A stretch of 37,550 nucleotides of DNA from the NCBI GenBank assembly GCA_903908265.1, contig CAIVRI010000089.1, positions 1-37,550 of the forward strand. The letters run 5' to 3'. Of the stretch, positions 1 to 6,655 are shown one piece after another (position 1 is the first letter of the stretch; the number at the start of each line of letters is the position of its first letter). This stretch comes from an uncultured Pseudomonadota bacterium (GTDB lineage: Bacteria; Pseudomonadota; Gammaproteobacteria; Steroidobacterales; Steroidobacteraceae). The translations under genes were made by a program, and so were the position numbers. The notes under the pieces were generated by a model. That model saw nothing but the letters and a program-made list of their open reading frames with translations. It was not told where the DNA came from and searched no databases.

Positions 1-734
1 GCCACGTCGTCCATTTCCAGACAGGTGTCGACCAGTTCCGTACGGAACTTGGCGATGTCGGCGAGGATGGCACGATCGCTCGGCACTTCAATACCCAGAT
101 CATCGGCGATGGTTGGGGAGATATCGAGGACCTTCCACTCAGCGTCCTTGTCATCCGATTCCCAAACCAGGGCCTTCATCTCGACCAAGTCGATCATGCC
201 CTTGAAGTTGTCTTCGGAACCAATCGGCAGGTGGATCGGCAGTGGGCGCGCGCCAAGGCGCTTCTTGATCATGTCCACACAACGCAGGAAGTTTGCGCCG
301 CTACGATCCATCTTGTTGACGTAGCACATGCGCGGCACTTCGTAGTTGTCCGCGAGACGCCAGTTGGTCTCTGACTGCGGTTCTACACCGGCAACGCCGT
401 CAAATACGACGACCGCGCCGTCGAGCACGCGCAGCGAACGGTTCACTTCAATAGTGAAGTCGACGTGTCCCGGGGTGTCGATGACGTTGATCTTCTTCTT
501 GCGCCAGAACGCCGAGACAGCGGCTGACTGAATCGTGATGCCGCGCTTCTGCTCCTGCTCGAGATAGTCGGTCGTCGTCGAGGACTTGAGGTCCTTGGTG
601 TCATGGATGTCGACGATGGTGTGCTTGCGCCCCGTGTAGTACAGGATGCGCTCGGTCGTCGTCGTCTTGCCGGCGTCGACGTGGGCGATGATCCCGATAT
701 TGCGGATATCGGAAAGCGGAGTAGTGCGGGGCAT
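1..734 (-). CDS. fusA: Elongation factor G, N-terminal part (cut by window edge)
   Basis: EF-G is the translational GTPase that moves tRNA and mRNA through the ribosome. About 244 N-terminal residues are visible, covering the GTP-binding domain. The start ATG (734-732) opens with [14 protein letters not shown]. The P-loop [11 protein letters not shown] is at residues 17-27, and DTPGH and NKMD follow, so the G1, G3 and G4 motifs are intact. Switch I is unusual: where common EF-G has roughly VHDGAATMDWMEQEQ, this protein has [20 protein letters not shown], about five residues longer. Neither rpsG nor tuf is next to it, so this is not the classical str operon arrangement on this side. It may be a second EF-G paralogue. 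The family assignment is certain; paralogue status is inference. Confidence 0.95.
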   Translation of the reverse strand, partial: MPRTTPLSDIRNIGIIAHVDAGKTTTTERILYYTGRKHTIVDIHDTKDLKSSTTTDYLEQEQKRGITIQSAAVSAFWRKKKINVIDTPGHVDFTIEVNRSLRVLDGAVVVFDGVAGVEPQSETNWRLADNYEVPRMCYVNKMDRSGANFLRCVDMIKKRLGARPLPIHLPIGSEDNFKGMIDLVEMKALVWESDDKDAEWKVLDISPTIADDLGIEVPSDRAILADIAKFRTELVDTCLEMDDV

Positions 735-1207
735 GGCAGGTTCCGTGCGGTTTTGGGTGATGCGGTCAATAGCAAACCGGGACCGGGAGCCCCCGGCTCC
801 GACCGTCTTGCGGCCGAAACGGGCTCCGGCCACGGTTCAGTGGGCGCGGATTCTGCCAGAAATAGCGGACAAAGTGCTGATTCAGGGCGGGTTTTTCATC
901 AGCCAGGCGACCGGGCTACCTCTCGGATGCAGGGGTGCGTTGGCTTCAAATCAGCGCCTAGCAGACCGTCATGTCCCGCGCAGTCTGCGCCGGCTTAGGA
1001 CTTGGTAATTTTTCCAAGCACTTGATTTAAAACTAAAATTACTCTTTATGGCTTGGGCCGGACCGCATCTTGAGCGGGGGTTTCGTGACACAAGCCGGGC
1101 GGTGCTCAGCCCTCCCTTGCGCGCCTAGCTATGCGTAATCCGAAGTGGCTTGTCACACGCTGCGATGCCGCTGGCGCGAACGCGCATTCGCGACGGCTGG
1201 GCACCCT
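735..1207. other. Intergenic stretch between fusA and M20 gene
   Basis: I see no convincing gene here. An AT-rich patch at about 1001-1045 stands out from the GC-rich surroundings. It contains GTAATTTT (1005-1012) facing AAAATTAC (1035-1042), and CTTGG/CCAAG at 1001-1018. It could hold the fusA promoter on the minus strand, but no clear -35/-10 pair can be named. A 6-bp stem CGCGAA/TTCGCG at 1175-1192 lies just past the M20 stop and has no U-tract, so it is only a weak terminator candidate. Short open frames here show no family resemblance. Confidence 0.4.
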
Positions 1208-2566
1208 TTACCGGCCCAATAACGCGAGCGCCGCTGTACTCATGGCAATCACACCGGTCCGTAGCGTCGCAGTGGCTGCAGGGGCGTAATGGGAGGAGTG
1301 GATATTGGGTAAGGGTTCGTGCGTGCGTTCGGCCTCCACTGCTTTGGCCGGATCGCTGACGCCGAGCCAAAATAGGGTGACCGGCACTTTGCCATTGAGC
1401 CCCAGGTTGCCGAAGTCCTCACTGCCCATGATGCGGGGATAGTCGCGCACCTGGGCTGTACCGAGGGTGGCCTCCAGCACCGGCCGGATCCGCGCGACCA
1501 GTTTCGGATCGTTGAACAGCGCCGGTGCTTGCTCGGTTTCGATGACGTGCACGATCGGCAATCGATCTTCCGGCATGTCCGCGCCTAGCGCTGCAGCCCG
1601 CGCGATGCGCGCGACGGCCTGAATCATATGGGCCCGTGTTGATTCGGTGTAGGTACGCAGGGTCAGTTCGAGCTTTACTTCGTCCGGGATGATATTGCGC
1701 TTGGTACCACCATGGATGGAGCCGACCGTCAATACCGACGGATCGAAGGGCGAAATTTCGCGGCTCACGATGGTTTGTAGTTGCATCACGATCCCGGCGG
1801 CCAACACCACCGGGTCGCGCGCATCCTCGGGGCGTGAGCCGTGGCCGCCGACGCCCCGGACAGTCACATCGACTGAGGTCGAGGTTGCGAGTGCGTAGCC
1901 GCTGACGACGCCGACCGTCCCTGCCGGGATTGTCGATGTGCTGTGCAGCGCCAGCGCGTAGTCCGGCGTAGGGAACCGGTCATAGAGGCCACCGCGAATC
2001 AGGGCGCTAGCGCCGTCGATGGTCTCTTCAGCGGGTTGTCCGACCAGCATCAGCGTCCCGTGCCACTGGTCGCGTAGGGCGGCCAATACCCGCGCCACGC
2101 CGACCATGGAGGTGACGTGCACGTCATGACCGCAGGCATGCATGACCGGAAAGTCGCCGCCCGTACTGCCGGCCATGTGCTTGTGGCTCGCATAGGACAG
2201 TCCGGTCTGCTCCTCCACGGGCAGCGCATCCATGTCGGCCCGGATCAAAACCGTAGGGCCCCTACCGTTGTGCAAGATGCCGACGACCCCGTAGCCCTGC
2301 TGGCCGGGTACCGTGTATTGACCGAGGTGCTCGGTGACGTCAAAACCTGCCGCGCGCAGTTCTCGCGCTAAGTCCGCGGCGGTATGCGCTTCGAGGCGGG
2401 ATAGTTCGGGGTCCGCGTGCAGTGCTTCGTAATATTGCACAAGGCTCGGTAACTGCCGTTCGGTGAGGGTGGACGGGGTGGCTTCCCACGGATCGACTGC
2501 CCCGGCGTTTGTCGCAATGAGGCTTGCCAACAAAACGGTGGCGCACAGGCGTTGGGGTCGATTCAT
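1208..2566 (-). CDS. Secreted M20-family amidohydrolase/peptidase
   Basis: A zinc-dependent hydrolase of the M20 (M20D-like) family, of which known members cleave amide bonds of N-acyl amino acids or small peptides. The 452-residue product has a signal peptide (residues 1 to about 23, ending TNAGA). It then shows RADMDALPVEE (109-119), HACGHD (143-148) and GQPAEE (176-181), the usual metal-binding and general-base motifs, and a dimerisation/lid domain in the second half. ATG at 2566 is chosen because AGGGTG lies about 7 nt upstream. A GTG nine bases further up has no properly spaced ribosome site. The gene stands alone, and the substrate cannot be told from sequence. The signal peptide argues for periplasmic scavenging of peptides or conjugates. 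Confidence 0.88.
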   Translation of the reverse strand: MNRPQRLCATVLLASLIATNAGAVDPWEATPSTLTERQLPSLVQYYEALHADPELSRLEAHTAADLARELRAAGFDVTEHLGQYTVPGQQGYGVVGILHNGRGPTVLIRADMDALPVEEQTGLSYASHKHMAGSTGGDFPVMHACGHDVHVTSMVGVARVLAALRDQWHGTLMLVGQPAEETIDGASALIRGGLYDRFPTPDYALALHSTSTIPAGTVGVVSGYALATSTSVDVTVRGVGGHGSRPEDARDPVVLAAGIVMQLQTIVSREISPFDPSVLTVGSIHGGTKRNIIPDEVKLELTLRTYTESTRAHMIQAVARIARAAALGADMPEDRLPIVHVIETEQAPALFNDPKLVARIRPVLEATLGTAQVRDYPRIMGSEDFGNLGLNGKVPVTLFWLGVSDPAKAVEAERTHEPLPNIHSSHYAPAATATLRTGVIAMSTAALALLGR

Positions 2567-2816
2567 TGCAGTCACCCTGTTTTATCGGGTACCGGCGTAT
2601 GCCGGCAGGTTCTGGGATGGTGCTTTCTACGCTCGTAAATTGGTGCAAGCGCAGCGCTGATGCTGTCGATCCGGGCAATACTACCCCGATCAGGTTGCGA
2701 TCGGGTGTTCGGGTCAGGCCTATCTAAGGGGTCCTATTTCGGTGGGATTTTTAAATGCCGGTCGTCCGAGATCTGGCCTTGCCAGCCTAGGCTTGGATGG
2801 CAGGGACCAGAATCAT

Positions 2817-2848
2817 TTGCCACCCCGAGCCAATAATTTGTGTAAAAT
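2817..2848 (+). promoter_or_regulatory. Likely promoter of tRNA-Arg(ACG)
   Basis: A -10-like TAAAAT at 2843-2848 is followed directly by a GC-rich discriminator (CCGCGCCC), which is typical of growth-rate-controlled stable-RNA promoters. A TTGCCA at 2817-2822 is the best -35, but the 20-nt spacing is longer than ideal. The rest of the 2567-2917 gap holds no recognisable gene. Confidence 0.4.
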
Positions 2849-2917
2849 CCGCGCCCTCACGCGTCGAACGGGTCACCGGGCGACGGGATGCCGAAGACGC
2901 ATCAGCTACTCAAGCAC

Positions 2918-2994
2918 GCGCCCGTAGCTCAGCTGGATAGAGTACCTGGCTACGAACCAGGTGGTCGGAGGTTCGAATCCTTCCGGGCGCGCCA
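2918..2994 (+). tRNA. tRNA-Arg (anticodon ACG)
   Basis: A complete 77-nt cloverleaf. The acceptor GCGCCCG (2918-2924) pairs with CGGGCGC (2984-2990), followed by discriminator G and encoded CCA (2992-2994). The anticodon stem CCTGG/CCAGG encloses the loop CTACGAA, giving ACG. The T-loop is TTCGAAT. Its 3' half is repeated twice downstream (3637-3685 and 5966-6010), marking it as an integration target. Confidence 0.97.
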
Positions 2995-3047
2995 TTTCCC
3001 AAAGCGTTTTCAGCGACTTGCCCGATCAACTCGGGCGATGGTTGCGC

Positions 3048-3067
3048 TTGCACACCCGTTGCACACC
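3048..3067 (+). repeat. Doubled TTGCACACC, candidate integrase arm site
   Basis: TTGCACACC occurs at 3048-3056 and again at 3059-3067 with an 11-nt period. The first copy begins 54 nt after the last base of the tRNA-Arg CCA. The same layout, with TCGCACACC, occurs at 6064-6083, again starting 54 nt after the CCA of the last partial tRNA copy. Spacing and repetition fit integrase arm-type binding sites beside an attachment core. This function is inference. Confidence 0.5.
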
Positions 3068-3112
3068 AAGAGCACAGTGTCGGCCCCCAACTCCCGCGGG
3101 CTTGAGAAAAGC

Positions 3113-3128
3113 GCTATACTTGTATAGC
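3113..3128. promoter_or_regulatory. Operator palindrome of toxin-antitoxin pair
   Basis: GCTATACTTGTATAGC is a perfect inverted repeat (7-bp arms, 2-nt centre). It covers a -10-like TATACT (3115-3120) 18 nt upstream of the antitoxin start. RHH antitoxins usually bind such sites to repress their own operon, so this is the expected autoregulatory operator. No convincing -35 was found. Confidence 0.6.
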
Positions 3129-3145
3129 AATTTAGGAGGCGCCTC

Positions 3146-3370
3146 ATGTTGGCTCTACGTTTGCCCGAAGAGATTGAAGAGCGTCTTGCAGCGCTGGCCA
3201 AGGCGACCGGTCGCACCAAGAGTTTTTATGCCCGAGAAGCCATTGTCGAACACCTCGACGATCTGGAGGACTTGTTTCTGGCTGAGAAGAGATTGGCCCG
3301 CGTTCGCGATGGGAAAAGCAAGACCTACTCCTTGAAACAAGTGGAGGACGAGCTTGGTTTGGCGGATTGA
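3146..3370 (+). CDS. RHH antitoxin of a RelBE/ParDE-type module
   Basis: A 74-residue antitoxin. The N-terminal part ([20 protein letters not shown], then [17 protein letters not shown]) is a ribbon-helix-helix DNA-binding domain. The acidic and basic C-terminal half would wrap and neutralise the toxin. AGGAGG at 3134-3139 lies 6 nt before the ATG. It overlaps the toxin gene by 17 nt, and the palindrome at 3113-3128 is the probable autoregulatory site. It lies between the intact tRNA-Arg and its first partial copy, so the pair probably arrived with, and stabilises, an integrated islet. Family placement is by pattern; the exact RelB subfamily is not resolved. Confidence 0.85.
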   Translation: MLALRLPEEIEERLAALAKATGRTKSFYAREAIVEHLDDLEDLFLAEKRLARVRDGKSKTYSLKQVEDELGLAD

Positions 3371-3623
3371 GTTTGACCAGGCTGCCAAGAAGGAACTTTT
3401 GAAACTTGACCTGCAGGTAGCCCGCCGAATCCTCGATTTCCTGCATAAGAGACTTCTGCATGTTCAAGATCCGCGAAGCTTGGGGGAGGCTCTGAGAGGA
3501 TGTAGGTTGGGGAATTTATGGAAGTATCGGGTTGGTGATTACCGGGTCATCGCCAACATTGAAGATAACGTGCTCTGCATTTTGGTGGTCCGGATCGGCA
3601 ATCGTAGAGAGGTTTACCGGTGA
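3354..3623 (+). CDS. RelE/ParE-family toxin
   Basis: An 89-residue protein with the RelE/ParE fold pattern. It has an N-terminal strand ([18 protein letters not shown]), helices 1-2 ([12 protein letters not shown]), the basic segment [18 protein letters not shown]-like (here with N for G in GNLWKYR), and a final strand [12 protein letters not shown]. RelE members cut mRNA in the ribosome and ParE members poison gyrase; sequence alone does not decide between them. Translation appears to start at TTG 3354, because GGAGG (3343-3347) sits 6 nt upstream and TTG gives the family-typical N-terminus. The 17-nt overlap with the antitoxin gene couples the two. The stop lies only about 14 bases before the partial tRNA copy. 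Confidence 0.87.
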   Translation: MVWRIEFDQAAKKELLKLDLQVARRILDFLHKRLLHVQDPRSLGEALRGCRLGNLWKYRVGDYRVIANIEDNVLCILVVRIGNRREVYR

Positions 3624-3636
3624 TGAAAGCGACCTA

Positions 3637-3685
3637 CTGGCTACGAACCAGAGGGTCGGGAGTTCGAATCTCTCCAGGCGCGCCA
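3637..3685 (+). repeat. Partial tRNA-Arg copy (att-like remnant 1)
   Basis: A 49-nt copy of the 3' part of tRNA-Arg, starting in the anticodon stem (CTGGCTACGAACCAG) and ending in CGCGCCA. It has several substitutions relative to 2918-2994, mainly in the T-stem (GGGAG/CTCTC, still pairable) and acceptor strand. There is no 5' half, so it cannot be a functional tRNA. Such 3'-end duplicates are the usual scar of tyrosine-integrase insertion into a tRNA gene. The divergence suggests an older event, or an element that came from a related tRNA-Arg. Confidence 0.85.
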
Positions 3686-3732
3686 ACTTCCCGCTTCCTG
3701 ATCAGTCACTTGCACGCTCTCAGCTTACCCGG

Positions 3733-4564
3733 GGTTCTGGTGCATTAACGGCGGCCGTGTAGACTCCGCGCCTTTTGCCCGAGGCGCCCGAAGTGACCCA
3801 ACCTATTGAGCGGGATGCCATTTACCGGCGTTGCCGGTTCTCGCGCGAGACCATCGAAACCTGTGTCCGTTGGTACGTTACGTACCGACTGAGCTGCCGC
3901 GACTTGGTCGCTATGATGGCCGAGCGCGGCATTCGTGTTTCGCACTCGACCATCCTGAGGTGGGTATTTCGATACGTTCCGGAATACGAGCGGTGCTTCA
4001 ATCAGTGCAGTCGGCGCGTGGCATCGTCGTGGCGGGTGGCCGAGACTTATATAAGAGTCGGTGCTGAGATGATGTACCTCTACCGCGGGGTAGATAAGTA
4101 TGGCAAGACCGTGGCGTCGCTGTTGAGCCCTACCCGAAGCATAGAAGCGGGCATGGAGTTCTTCCGGAGAGCGGCCGCTGCGGTGGCGCCACGGTTCTCG
4201 CGGAAAATCACGCTCGACGGCTACAGGGCGAGCCACCAGGCTCTTCGCGAGCTTCGCTGCGAAGATCATCGCTGGAAGTACGTGCTCGTCAGATCGAGCA
4301 GGTACTTGAGCAACATCGTCGAGCAGGACCATCGCGCAGTGAAGGTGCGCTGCCAGGCAATGCTCAGACTGAGGTCTTACCAGAAGGCTGCTGTCACCAT
4401 TGCCGGCATCGCATTGGCACACCGCATCCGCAAGCAGCAATGCAATTTCGGGCCAGGGCGCAGGGCCAGATGGTCCCTGAAGCAGCAGTGGGAAACGGCG
4501 CTCTCATAGCGTCAGGTGACGGGGAGGAATCGCGCTGGTACCGCGCCGCCAATGCACCAGATCC
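3733..4564 (+). mobile_element. IS6-family insertion sequence (832 bp)
   Basis: The ends are imperfect inverted repeats. GGTTCTGGTGCATT (3733-3746) faces AATGCACCAGATCC (4551-4564), matching 13 of 14 positions. The size and the single transposase gene fit the IS6/IS26 group. The flanking octamers (TTACCCGG left, GCGGACCA right) do not match, so no target duplication remains. It starts 47 nt after the partial tRNA copy, just before the point where the GCACACC doublet would be expected, so it may have removed that site. Confidence 0.85.
3793..4509 (+). CDS. IS6-family transposase, first catalytic Asp missing
   Basis: A 238-residue DDE transposase. It shows an N-terminal HTH region (VRWYVTYRLSCRDLVAMMAE, then RGIRVSHSTILRWV) and the IS6 catalytic core: WRVAETYIRV, TLDGYRASHQAL, and LSNIVEQDHRAVK followed by GIALAHRIRK. 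The family has WRVDETY at the first position. Here codon 4039-4041 is GCC (Ala83), a single A-to-C change from GAC. The second Asp (about 142) and the Glu (about 177) remain. The product is full length but should be unable to catalyse transposition, so the element is probably immobile by itself. GTG 3793 is chosen over TTG 3775 because GAGG (3781-3784) lies 8 nt upstream. Confidence 0.9.
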   Translation: MTQPIERDAIYRRCRFSRETIETCVRWYVTYRLSCRDLVAMMAERGIRVSHSTILRWVFRYVPEYERCFNQCSRRVASSWRVAETYIRVGAEMMYLYRGVDKYGKTVASLLSPTRSIEAGMEFFRRAAAAVAPRFSRKITLDGYRASHQALRELRCEDHRWKYVLVRSSRYLSNIVEQDHRAVKVRCQAMLRLRSYQKAAVTIAGIALAHRIRKQQCNFGPGRRARWSLKQQWETALS

Positions 4565-4612
4565 GCGGACCACTGCCTGCACGCGCCGCGGAAGAGTCGG
4601 TAGGCCCATTTC

Positions 4613-5200
4613 TCAATTGACCGGACCTACGAATGCGAGCAGTGGCTTGTAGTCACCGCGATCAGCGGCCTGCAGGGCGGCAATGTACTGCGCCCGGCGT
4701 TCGCCAGGCGTGGTCAACGAAGCTGTGCCCCAGTCGAGCCGCTGGCCTGTCATCTGCTGCATGAGCAGGTCCGCCATGATCCGGGCGTGCCGGCCGTTGC
4801 CGTTGGGGTAGAGATGGATGGCCACCAGACGATGGTGGAAGCGGGCCGCAAGTTCGCGCGGCTCCCACGTTGCGTGCTGCACCTGGAAGCGCACGTCGTC
4901 CAGTAGCGTGCGCAGGCGTGCCGAGATGTCGAACCAAGGTGCGCCGATGTTCTTGTCCGAGTGCCGCGGGGTGCCTGCCCAGCGCCAGACACCCGAGAAC
5001 ATCCGCTTGTGCACCCGATGCACGAAAGCTTCATCAAGCGGATCGCCACGGCGACGTTCGCCCAGCCATGAGATGGCCAGGAGGATATTGGCTTCTTCCA
5101 GCTCGTTGAGCTCGCGTTGCAGGGTGACATGACGCGGAATGAGCTGCGCGAGCTCGTCGGCATCGAGGGGTGTCGCGCCGGGGGGGTATTCGGGCTTCAT
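4613..5200 (-). CDS. Fic-domain protein, mobile mystery protein B type
   Basis: A 195-residue Fic protein. Fic enzymes usually transfer AMP or another nucleotide part onto a target side chain. The active-site loop HLYPNGNGRHAR is at residues 129-140, with catalytic His129 and the GNGRxxR anion hole. The residue usually Asp/Glu before GNGR is Asn, as I recall for the 'mobile mystery protein B' branch. MFSGVWRWAGTPRHSDKNIG (about 67-86) is the conserved segment before the Fic core. Its ATG overlaps the stop of the upstream HTH gene (ATGA), so the two are co-translated as a toxin/antitoxin-like pair. The cellular target is unknown. The pair sits between two tRNA-Arg fragments, as expected for cargo of an integrated element. 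Confidence 0.88.
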   Translation of the reverse strand: MKPEYPPGATPLDADELAQLIPRHVTLQRELNELEEANILLAISWLGERRRGDPLDEAFVHRVHKRMFSGVWRWAGTPRHSDKNIGAPWFDISARLRTLLDDVRFQVQHATWEPRELAARFHHRLVAIHLYPNGNGRHARIMADLLMQQMTGQRLDWGTASLTTPGERRAQYIAALQAADRGDYKPLLAFVGPVN

Positions 5201-5655
5201 CGCCAGAGGCGTGACGGCCGCCCCTCGAGCAGCTTGCGCTTGAGTTGGCTCACTTGGCGCTCTGCAAAGGTCTTGCTCGTGGCTTGGTCTTCCAGCGCCA
5301 TCGACTGGCGGACGCGGGACACTTCCTCGCGGGCCACGCGTTCGGCCTGCGCTTCAATTGTTTCCTGCAGCGAGCGCCGCGGTACGAGTGCATAGACAAG
5401 CTCGCAATCCATCGCGTTCGCGTAGCGGCGCAGGGTCGCCAGGGTGATGTACTGGTCCGCCTCGCTACGCTCGGCTGCGACCACGGCGGCTTGCGAGACG
5501 CCGACGCGCTGGGCCAACTGGCGTGTCGTTAGGCCCAGGGCCTGGCGAATGGTCTGCAGGCAGCGGCCGACCAGTTGGCTCGGCCGCAAGGCGCGCCATG
5601 GGGAGAGGGCCGCATCGAGTTGGCGGTTTCCCAAGTCATGGAGTGTCGTTCGCAT
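5197..5655 (-). CDS. HTH protein, mobile mystery protein A type
   Basis: A 152-residue protein with a Cro/C1-type helix-turn-helix at about residues 35-85 (TIRQALGLTTRQLAQRVGVS, then QAAVVAAERSEADQYITLAT). A charged helical tail (about 95-145) may contact the Fic partner. The family regularly precedes a Fic gene on mobile DNA and is thought to be the regulator and probable antitoxin. The ATG at 5655 lacks a strong Shine-Dalgarno (upstream context is CCTCCCGTAAAT), hinting at weak or leaderless-like initiation. A near-perfect 18-bp palindrome (5673-5690) lies 18 nt upstream of the start, between a consensus-like promoter and the gene. This is a natural site for autorepression. Confidence 0.85.
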   Translation of the reverse strand: MRTTLHDLGNRQLDAALSPWRALRPSQLVGRCLQTIRQALGLTTRQLAQRVGVSQAAVVAAERSEADQYITLATLRRYANAMDCELVYALVPRRSLQETIEAQAERVAREEVSRVRQSMALEDQATSKTFAERQVSQLKRKLLEGRPSRLWR

Positions 5656-5672
5656 ATTTACGGGAGGATGAC

Positions 5673-5690
5673 TGTTCTATTAATTGAACA
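5673..5690. promoter_or_regulatory. Operator palindrome upstream of the mmpA-like gene
   Basis: TGTTCTATTAATTGAACA is an 18-bp inverted repeat with only one mismatched pair. It lies between the predicted promoter (5708-5738) and the start codon at 5655, so a bound HTH protein could block transcription. Assigning it to the adjacent HTH protein is inference. Confidence 0.55.
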
Positions 5691-5707
5691 AGTAAAGGAT
5701 ATCAAAA

Positions 5708-5738
5708 TATATAAATATGAACAACTAAGAATTGTCAA
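5708..5738 (-). promoter_or_regulatory. Promoter of the HTH-Fic operon
   Basis: On the minus strand a perfect -35 TTGACA (5738-5733) is followed by the AT-run TTTATATATTTT. This offers -10 choices TTTATA, TTATAT or TATATA at spacings of 17, 18 or 19. This is the most AT-rich stretch in the neighbourhood and is compositionally unlike the host backbone. Confidence 0.6.
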
Positions 5739-5965
5739 AAAAGAGCTGCTTGGAAAGGGTATCCTGCTGTCCTAGGGGCCGTAGAGCCGCCATGCCGACT
5801 CTGGAAAGACCAGATGATTGTGGGGATTTTGCGGGAATCCACGCTGCTTCGTAGTGCCCAGTGGTGCTGTTATTGCAACAATGTCCCGGTGGCGAGTAAT
5901 GTAACCGCTTGAATCTAGACAACTAAAAGATCCGATAAATTGGTGCGCCGCAGGGCCTTGTCGAA

Positions 5966-6010
5966 CTACGAACCAGGTGGTCAGAGGTTCGCATCCTTCC
6001 GGGCGCGCCA
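5966..6010 (+). repeat. Partial tRNA-Arg copy (att-like remnant 2)
   Basis: A 45-nt copy of tRNA-Arg(ACG) from the anticodon loop (CTACGAACCAGG) to the CCA end, with only two substitutions relative to 2950-2994. It is followed by TTTTCC where the intact gene is followed by TTTCCC. The 5' half is missing. The doubled GCACACC motif and an integrase relic follow. It is best read as the distal attachment site of a tRNA-Arg-targeting element. Confidence 0.92.
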
Positions 6011-6063
6011 TTTTCCTGTGTAGATACTCGCGGTTACCCTAACAGGCTAACTGTAGAGCGTCG

Positions 6064-6083
6064 TCGCACACCGCTCGCACACC
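6064..6083 (+). repeat. Doubled TCGCACACC, candidate integrase arm site
   Basis: TCGCACACC at 6064-6072 and 6075-6083, with the same 11-nt period and the same 53-nt gap from the CCA as the pair at 3048-3067. Short further similarity follows both (a GCGGGCT motif about 30-40 nt on). The two flanks therefore appear to derive from related elements. Confidence 0.5.
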
Positions 6084-6116
6084 ATCCAGCCCGTCTTCAC
6101 GCGGGCTAATTCGGCG

Positions 6117-6461
6117 GTGGCTGTTAGGGCGCAAACCACCCACGGCCTACTCGACCGAGCCCTGATTCTCTACCGCCGCCGCCGCAGTGCCGTCTGGCAG
6201 TGCCGCTACAAGGTGGGCGGCGTGTGACAGCGGGTAACCACCCAGCAACACGACCTAGCACAGGCCCAGATCGCGACTCGTGAGCGCATGATCTAGGCCG
6301 AGATACGACAGCGGTCCAACCTGCCGGTCATCACCCGCAAGTTCCGGCATGTAGCCTCTTTAGCGATCGAACGTTTAGAGCACGAGGAGCGTATTGGCCG
6401 CGGCAAAGTTACTTAGAAGCAGCACATCCAAATCATTCGGGACTAGCTGATCCCAATTTGA
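6117..6461 (+). pseudogene. Tyrosine integrase relic, N-terminal part
   Basis: One reading frame gives a recognisable phage/island integrase N-terminal region. It reads TTHGLLDRALILYRRRRSAV, then WQCRYKVGGV, LAQAQIATRERMI, SNLPVITRKFRHVASLAIE, RLEHEERIGRGKVT and IQIIRD. This is the arm-binding and SAM-like core-binding region. The frame is kept throughout but broken by five stops (6225 TGA, 6294 TAG, 6414 TAG, 6444 TAG, 6459 TGA), several at positions where Trp, Glu or Tyr would be expected. No catalytic domain (R...HxxR...Y) follows before the next gene, so the 3' part is deleted. Its position directly after an att-like tRNA end fits the usual place of an island integrase. Decay by point mutation implies an old, fixed insertion. 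Confidence 0.85.
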
Positions 6462-6655
6462 GCCAGCCGAAGCGTCCCAACCATCCGCGGGCGCACTATG
6501 TCCCGATATCGGATGCAGCGGATTACAGGCAATCGCAAGTCACGACGGGCCTGCGCCACCGCAGATTAATCAGAGGAGAATGACCGTGGCATACCGGATT
6601 CAGTCTGACCTAGGCGCCAAGAATGCCGGGTAGCAGCTCTATTGGCGCCGTGTTT

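Noticed and set aside
1175-1192. Hairpin after the M20 gene as terminator
   Set aside because: Only a 6-bp stem and no U-tract. Such stems are common by chance in GC-rich DNA.
3745-4440. Long minus-strand open frame opposite the IS6 transposase
   Set aside because: It is the antisense shadow of a clearly recognisable transposase and has no family resemblance.
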